Source: Streptomyces flaveus (GTDB lineage Bacteria > Actinomycetota > Actinomycetes > Streptomycetales > Streptomycetaceae). Taken from it: a DNA stretch of 42,292 nucleotides. The notes under the pieces were generated by a model. The model was not told where the DNA came from. It saw only the letters and a list, made by a program, of their open reading frames with translations, and made no database searches. The stretch lies in assembly GCF_014647675.1 (NCBI RefSeq), contig NZ_BMPQ01000008.1, forward strand, positions 157,471-199,762, read 5' to 3'. How positions within the stretch are numbered: the stretch's first letter is position 1; every line of letters begins with the position of its first letter. This document shows positions 40,802-42,292 of the stretch, one piece after another. A program made the position numbers and the translations under genes.

Positions 40802-41686
40802 ATGGCTGACGCCAACCTTAGTGCTACCTTCCTGCCCGCGCACGCGTCCCCGCACCCGATGGCCAATCCGGGTTACGGAAAACTCAGCGCCCCGGACCAA
40901 CTCCCCCGCACCGCCCACGACTTCGCCCACCTCCCGCCCCGCGAAGCCGCCATCGCCGCGTACATCGACCGCCTCCCCAACGGCGCAGACATCTCCGTAA
41001 AGACGCTGGCCAAGACGCTCCCGTACGGCCAGTGCGCCCTCCGCACGGCCCTCAACAACATCCAACAGGCAGGTCACTTGCGCCGGGGTCGCGAACATCT
41101 GGCCGACTCGGGAAGCCCGCGCTGGATCACCCGAACGTGGTTCTCGCGAACGGCACGGGACGACGACTGGTGGGCGGCGTTCACGCGGGGCGACGTACCT
41201 CAGGAGCAGGAACCTTCAGCGAACCGGCGGGGCCCCACCCGCTCCCGCGCCTACATCCTCCTCGCGGCCCTCGGCCGTGCGACCCCGGCCCTGCCCCTGT
41301 CGGCCAAGGCCTGCGCGGACCTCGCCCCGCTCCTCACCGAGTGGCTCGCGAGGGGCGCCACCGACGAGCACGTACTCCAGGCCCTGACCGCAGGTCTCCC
41401 GACCCCGGTCCACAGCCCGGCCGCCCTCGTCCGCAACCGCCTGACCAACAAGCTCCCTCCGGAGCCCACACCGGCCGCCGCACGCCCACCCCTCCGCGTA
41501 CTGGAGTGCGCGAAGTGCGGCGCCCCGGGCCGCCCGGAGGCTCTGCCGGGCGGCGTTTGCGGCCCGTGCCGAGGCGAGACCGCCCCACCCCAGCCCTCCA
41601 TGCCTCTGACGTCCACCGCAGTCCACGCCCACGCCGCCGCAGCCCGCGCGGCGATGGTCGACCGACGAGAAAGGCCACGTCTATGA
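40802..41686 (+). CDS. Helix-turn-helix protein with C-terminal Zn motif
   Basis: 294-residue soluble protein of a type common in Streptomyces. Residues about 40-105 are a winged-helix-like domain: LPPREAAIAAYIDRLPNG, ISVKTLAKTLPYGQCALRTALNNIQ. The middle is a helical domain (ARGATDEHVLQALTAG), and the end has CAKCGAPGR and CGPCRGE, a four-cysteine zinc site. ATG at 40802 (MADANLSATF) is chosen by family style; the ribosome site is weak. It may regulate mobile or accessory genes (inference). Confidence 0.75.
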   Translation: MADANLSATFLPAHASPHPMANPGYGKLSAPDQLPRTAHDFAHLPPREAAIAAYIDRLPNGADISVKTLAKTLPYGQCALRTALNNIQQAGHLRRGREHLADSGSPRWITRTWFSRTARDDDWWAAFTRGDVPQEQEPSANRRGPTRSRAYILLAALGRATPALPLSAKACADLAPLLTEWLARGATDEHVLQALTAGLPTPVHSPAALVRNRLTNKLPPEPTPAAARPPLRVLECAKCGAPGRPEALPGGVCGPCRGETAPPQPSMPLTSTAVHAHAAAARAAMVDRRERPRL

Positions 41687-41725
41687 CCGCTCCAGGCATT
41701 GCCCGCGAAAGAGCAGCCAAATGAA

Positions 41726-41756
41726 TTCACCGTACACACTCGCAGGTGTGTACAGT
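41726..41756 (+). promoter_or_regulatory. Toxin-antitoxin promoter with palindromic operator
   Basis: GTACACAC (41732-41739) and GTGTGTAC (41746-41753) are perfect 8-base arms with a 6-base spacer. TACAGT (41751-41756) is a -10 box ending 6 bases before ATG 41763, with TTCACC (41726-41731) as a weak -35. The operator thus covers the promoter, as expected for antitoxin autoregulation, and the transcript should be leaderless. Confidence 0.6.
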
Positions 41757-41762
41757 TTTCTC

Positions 41763-42038
41763 ATGGAGATGTATCCGCTCGTGGAAGCCCGCAACCAACT
41801 CGGCCAACTGGTCGGCCGGGTCAGGCACGGTCAGGAACACATCCTGATCTCGGAGTACGGAAAGCCTGCCGCCGCGCTCATCCCGATAAGCGAACTGGAA
41901 GAGTTGCAGCGACTGCGGGACGAGGCGGACATCGCCGAAGCGCAGGCACGTGAGGCGAACCCGTCCGGCCCGTCCATGTCTCACGACGATTTCATGGCCC
42001 AGTTGGAGGCGGAAGATCGCCAGGAGGCCGCTTCGTGA
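41763..42038 (+). CDS. Phd/YefM-type antitoxin
   Basis: 91-residue antitoxin. The N-terminal Phd/YefM DNA-binding fold reads MYPLVEARNQLGQLVGRV, HILISEYGKPAAALIPISELEEL; the acidic helical tail would wrap the toxin. ATG at 41763 is preferred over an upstream ATG at 41721 because the promoter lies between them. Its stop overlaps the toxin start by four bases (GTGA). It should neutralise the toxin and repress the operon together with it. Confidence 0.9.
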   Translation: MEMYPLVEARNQLGQLVGRVRHGQEHILISEYGKPAAALIPISELEELQRLRDEADIAEAQAREANPSGPSMSHDDFMAQLEAEDRQEAAS

Positions 42039-42286
42039 CCTACGCACTGGTGTGGGAACACCACGCCATGAGCGAGTTCCGAAGGCTTCGAGCCCTCGAC
42101 CCCATCGGGGCCAAGGCCACAACCGCAGCAGTACGCGCACTCGCCGACGACCCGCGTCCCGAAGCAGCCCGCGCGCTTGGCGCATCCGGCTACTACCGAC
42201 TGCACGTCGGCACTTGGCGGATTCTGTATCGACCGGACGACTCCACCATCACCGTCCACGTGCTGAAGGTCGGTCGCAGTACCTGA
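42035..42286 (+). CDS. RelE/ParE-type toxin
   Basis: 83-residue toxin of the RelE/ParE superfamily. The fold is seen in YALVWEHHAMSEFRRL, VRALADDPRPEAARALG and the terminal YYRLHVGTWRILYRPDDST, VHVLKVGRST. RelE-type members cut mRNA at the ribosome and ParE-type members inhibit gyrase; the sequence alone does not settle which. Translationally coupled to the antitoxin. The stop lies just before the window ends. Confidence 0.9.
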   Translation: MTYALVWEHHAMSEFRRLRALDPIGAKATTAAVRALADDPRPEAARALGASGYYRLHVGTWRILYRPDDSTITVHVLKVGRST

Positions 42287-42292
42287 AGCGCC

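Overview
The window is chromosomal DNA of a high-GC actinomycete, almost certainly a Streptomyces. Coding regions are strongly GC-biased at third positions, GTG starts are common, and several families are typical of streptomycetes: paired XRE/DUF5753 regulators with DUF397 proteins, a short cold-shock protein with a C-terminal tail, an actinobacterial HelD, bacterial XPB with its companion protein, and a DUF4031 protein. I saw no rRNA, tRNA, CRISPR array, integrase or intact insertion sequence.

Layout. (1) 1-7.7 kb is core-like: cold-shock protein, small membrane protein, HAD phosphatase, anchored membrane protein, the large helicase-C-like/WYL-like protein that usually accompanies XPB, two paralogous small exported peptides, and a UPF0114 membrane domain fused to an IstB-type ATPase. 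(2) 7.8-24.8 kb is an accessory block that looks like a defence island. It holds a DUF4365 nuclease-like protein, an unknown partner, a large SNF2/DrmD-like helicase with a DUF3883 nuclease-like tail, a DUF262 / DUF3696-ATPase / unknown triplet, an XRE+DUF397 regulator pair facing a small protein, then a DUF1156 adenine-type DNA methylase with Zn ribbon and a DUF499 ATPase with an N-terminal HEPN-like domain. (3) 24.9-37.8 kb is again core-like: XPB helicase, a small protein, HelD, a YqeB-like membrane protein, CutC, an HD hydrolase, a Cmx-type MFS exporter, an MDMPI-GNAT fusion, DUF4031 with its partner, an RpiR-family regulator, MurQ and a hypothetical protein. (4) 37.8-42.3 kb is a more variable tail: an orphan VapB-like antitoxin, small Streptomyces proteins, a second XRE/DUF397 pair, a winged-helix-like protein, and a Phd-RelE type toxin-antitoxin pair.

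How the genes work together. The island probably acts as a modification-linked anti-phage locus. DUF1156 would mark self DNA, the DUF499 ATPase with its HEPN domain and the helicase-DUF3883 protein would supply sensing, DNA remodelling and nucleic-acid cleavage, and the DUF262/DUF3696 triplet looks like a second defence module with its own promoter. The DUF1156-DUF499 pairing is a known defence-associated pair (COG1743/COG1483), but this gene combination matches no named system I can identify. In the core part, RpiR-MurQ recycles N-acetylmuramate-6-phosphate, and a 13/16 match to the DasR operator lies between cutC and the HD hydrolase, suggesting a link to amino-sugar control.

A dispersed intergenic repeat with the core GCGCGGGG and TGGTCGCG occurs six times in the core-like parts and not once in the island. 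This supports later insertion of the island between the XPB companion gene and XPB.
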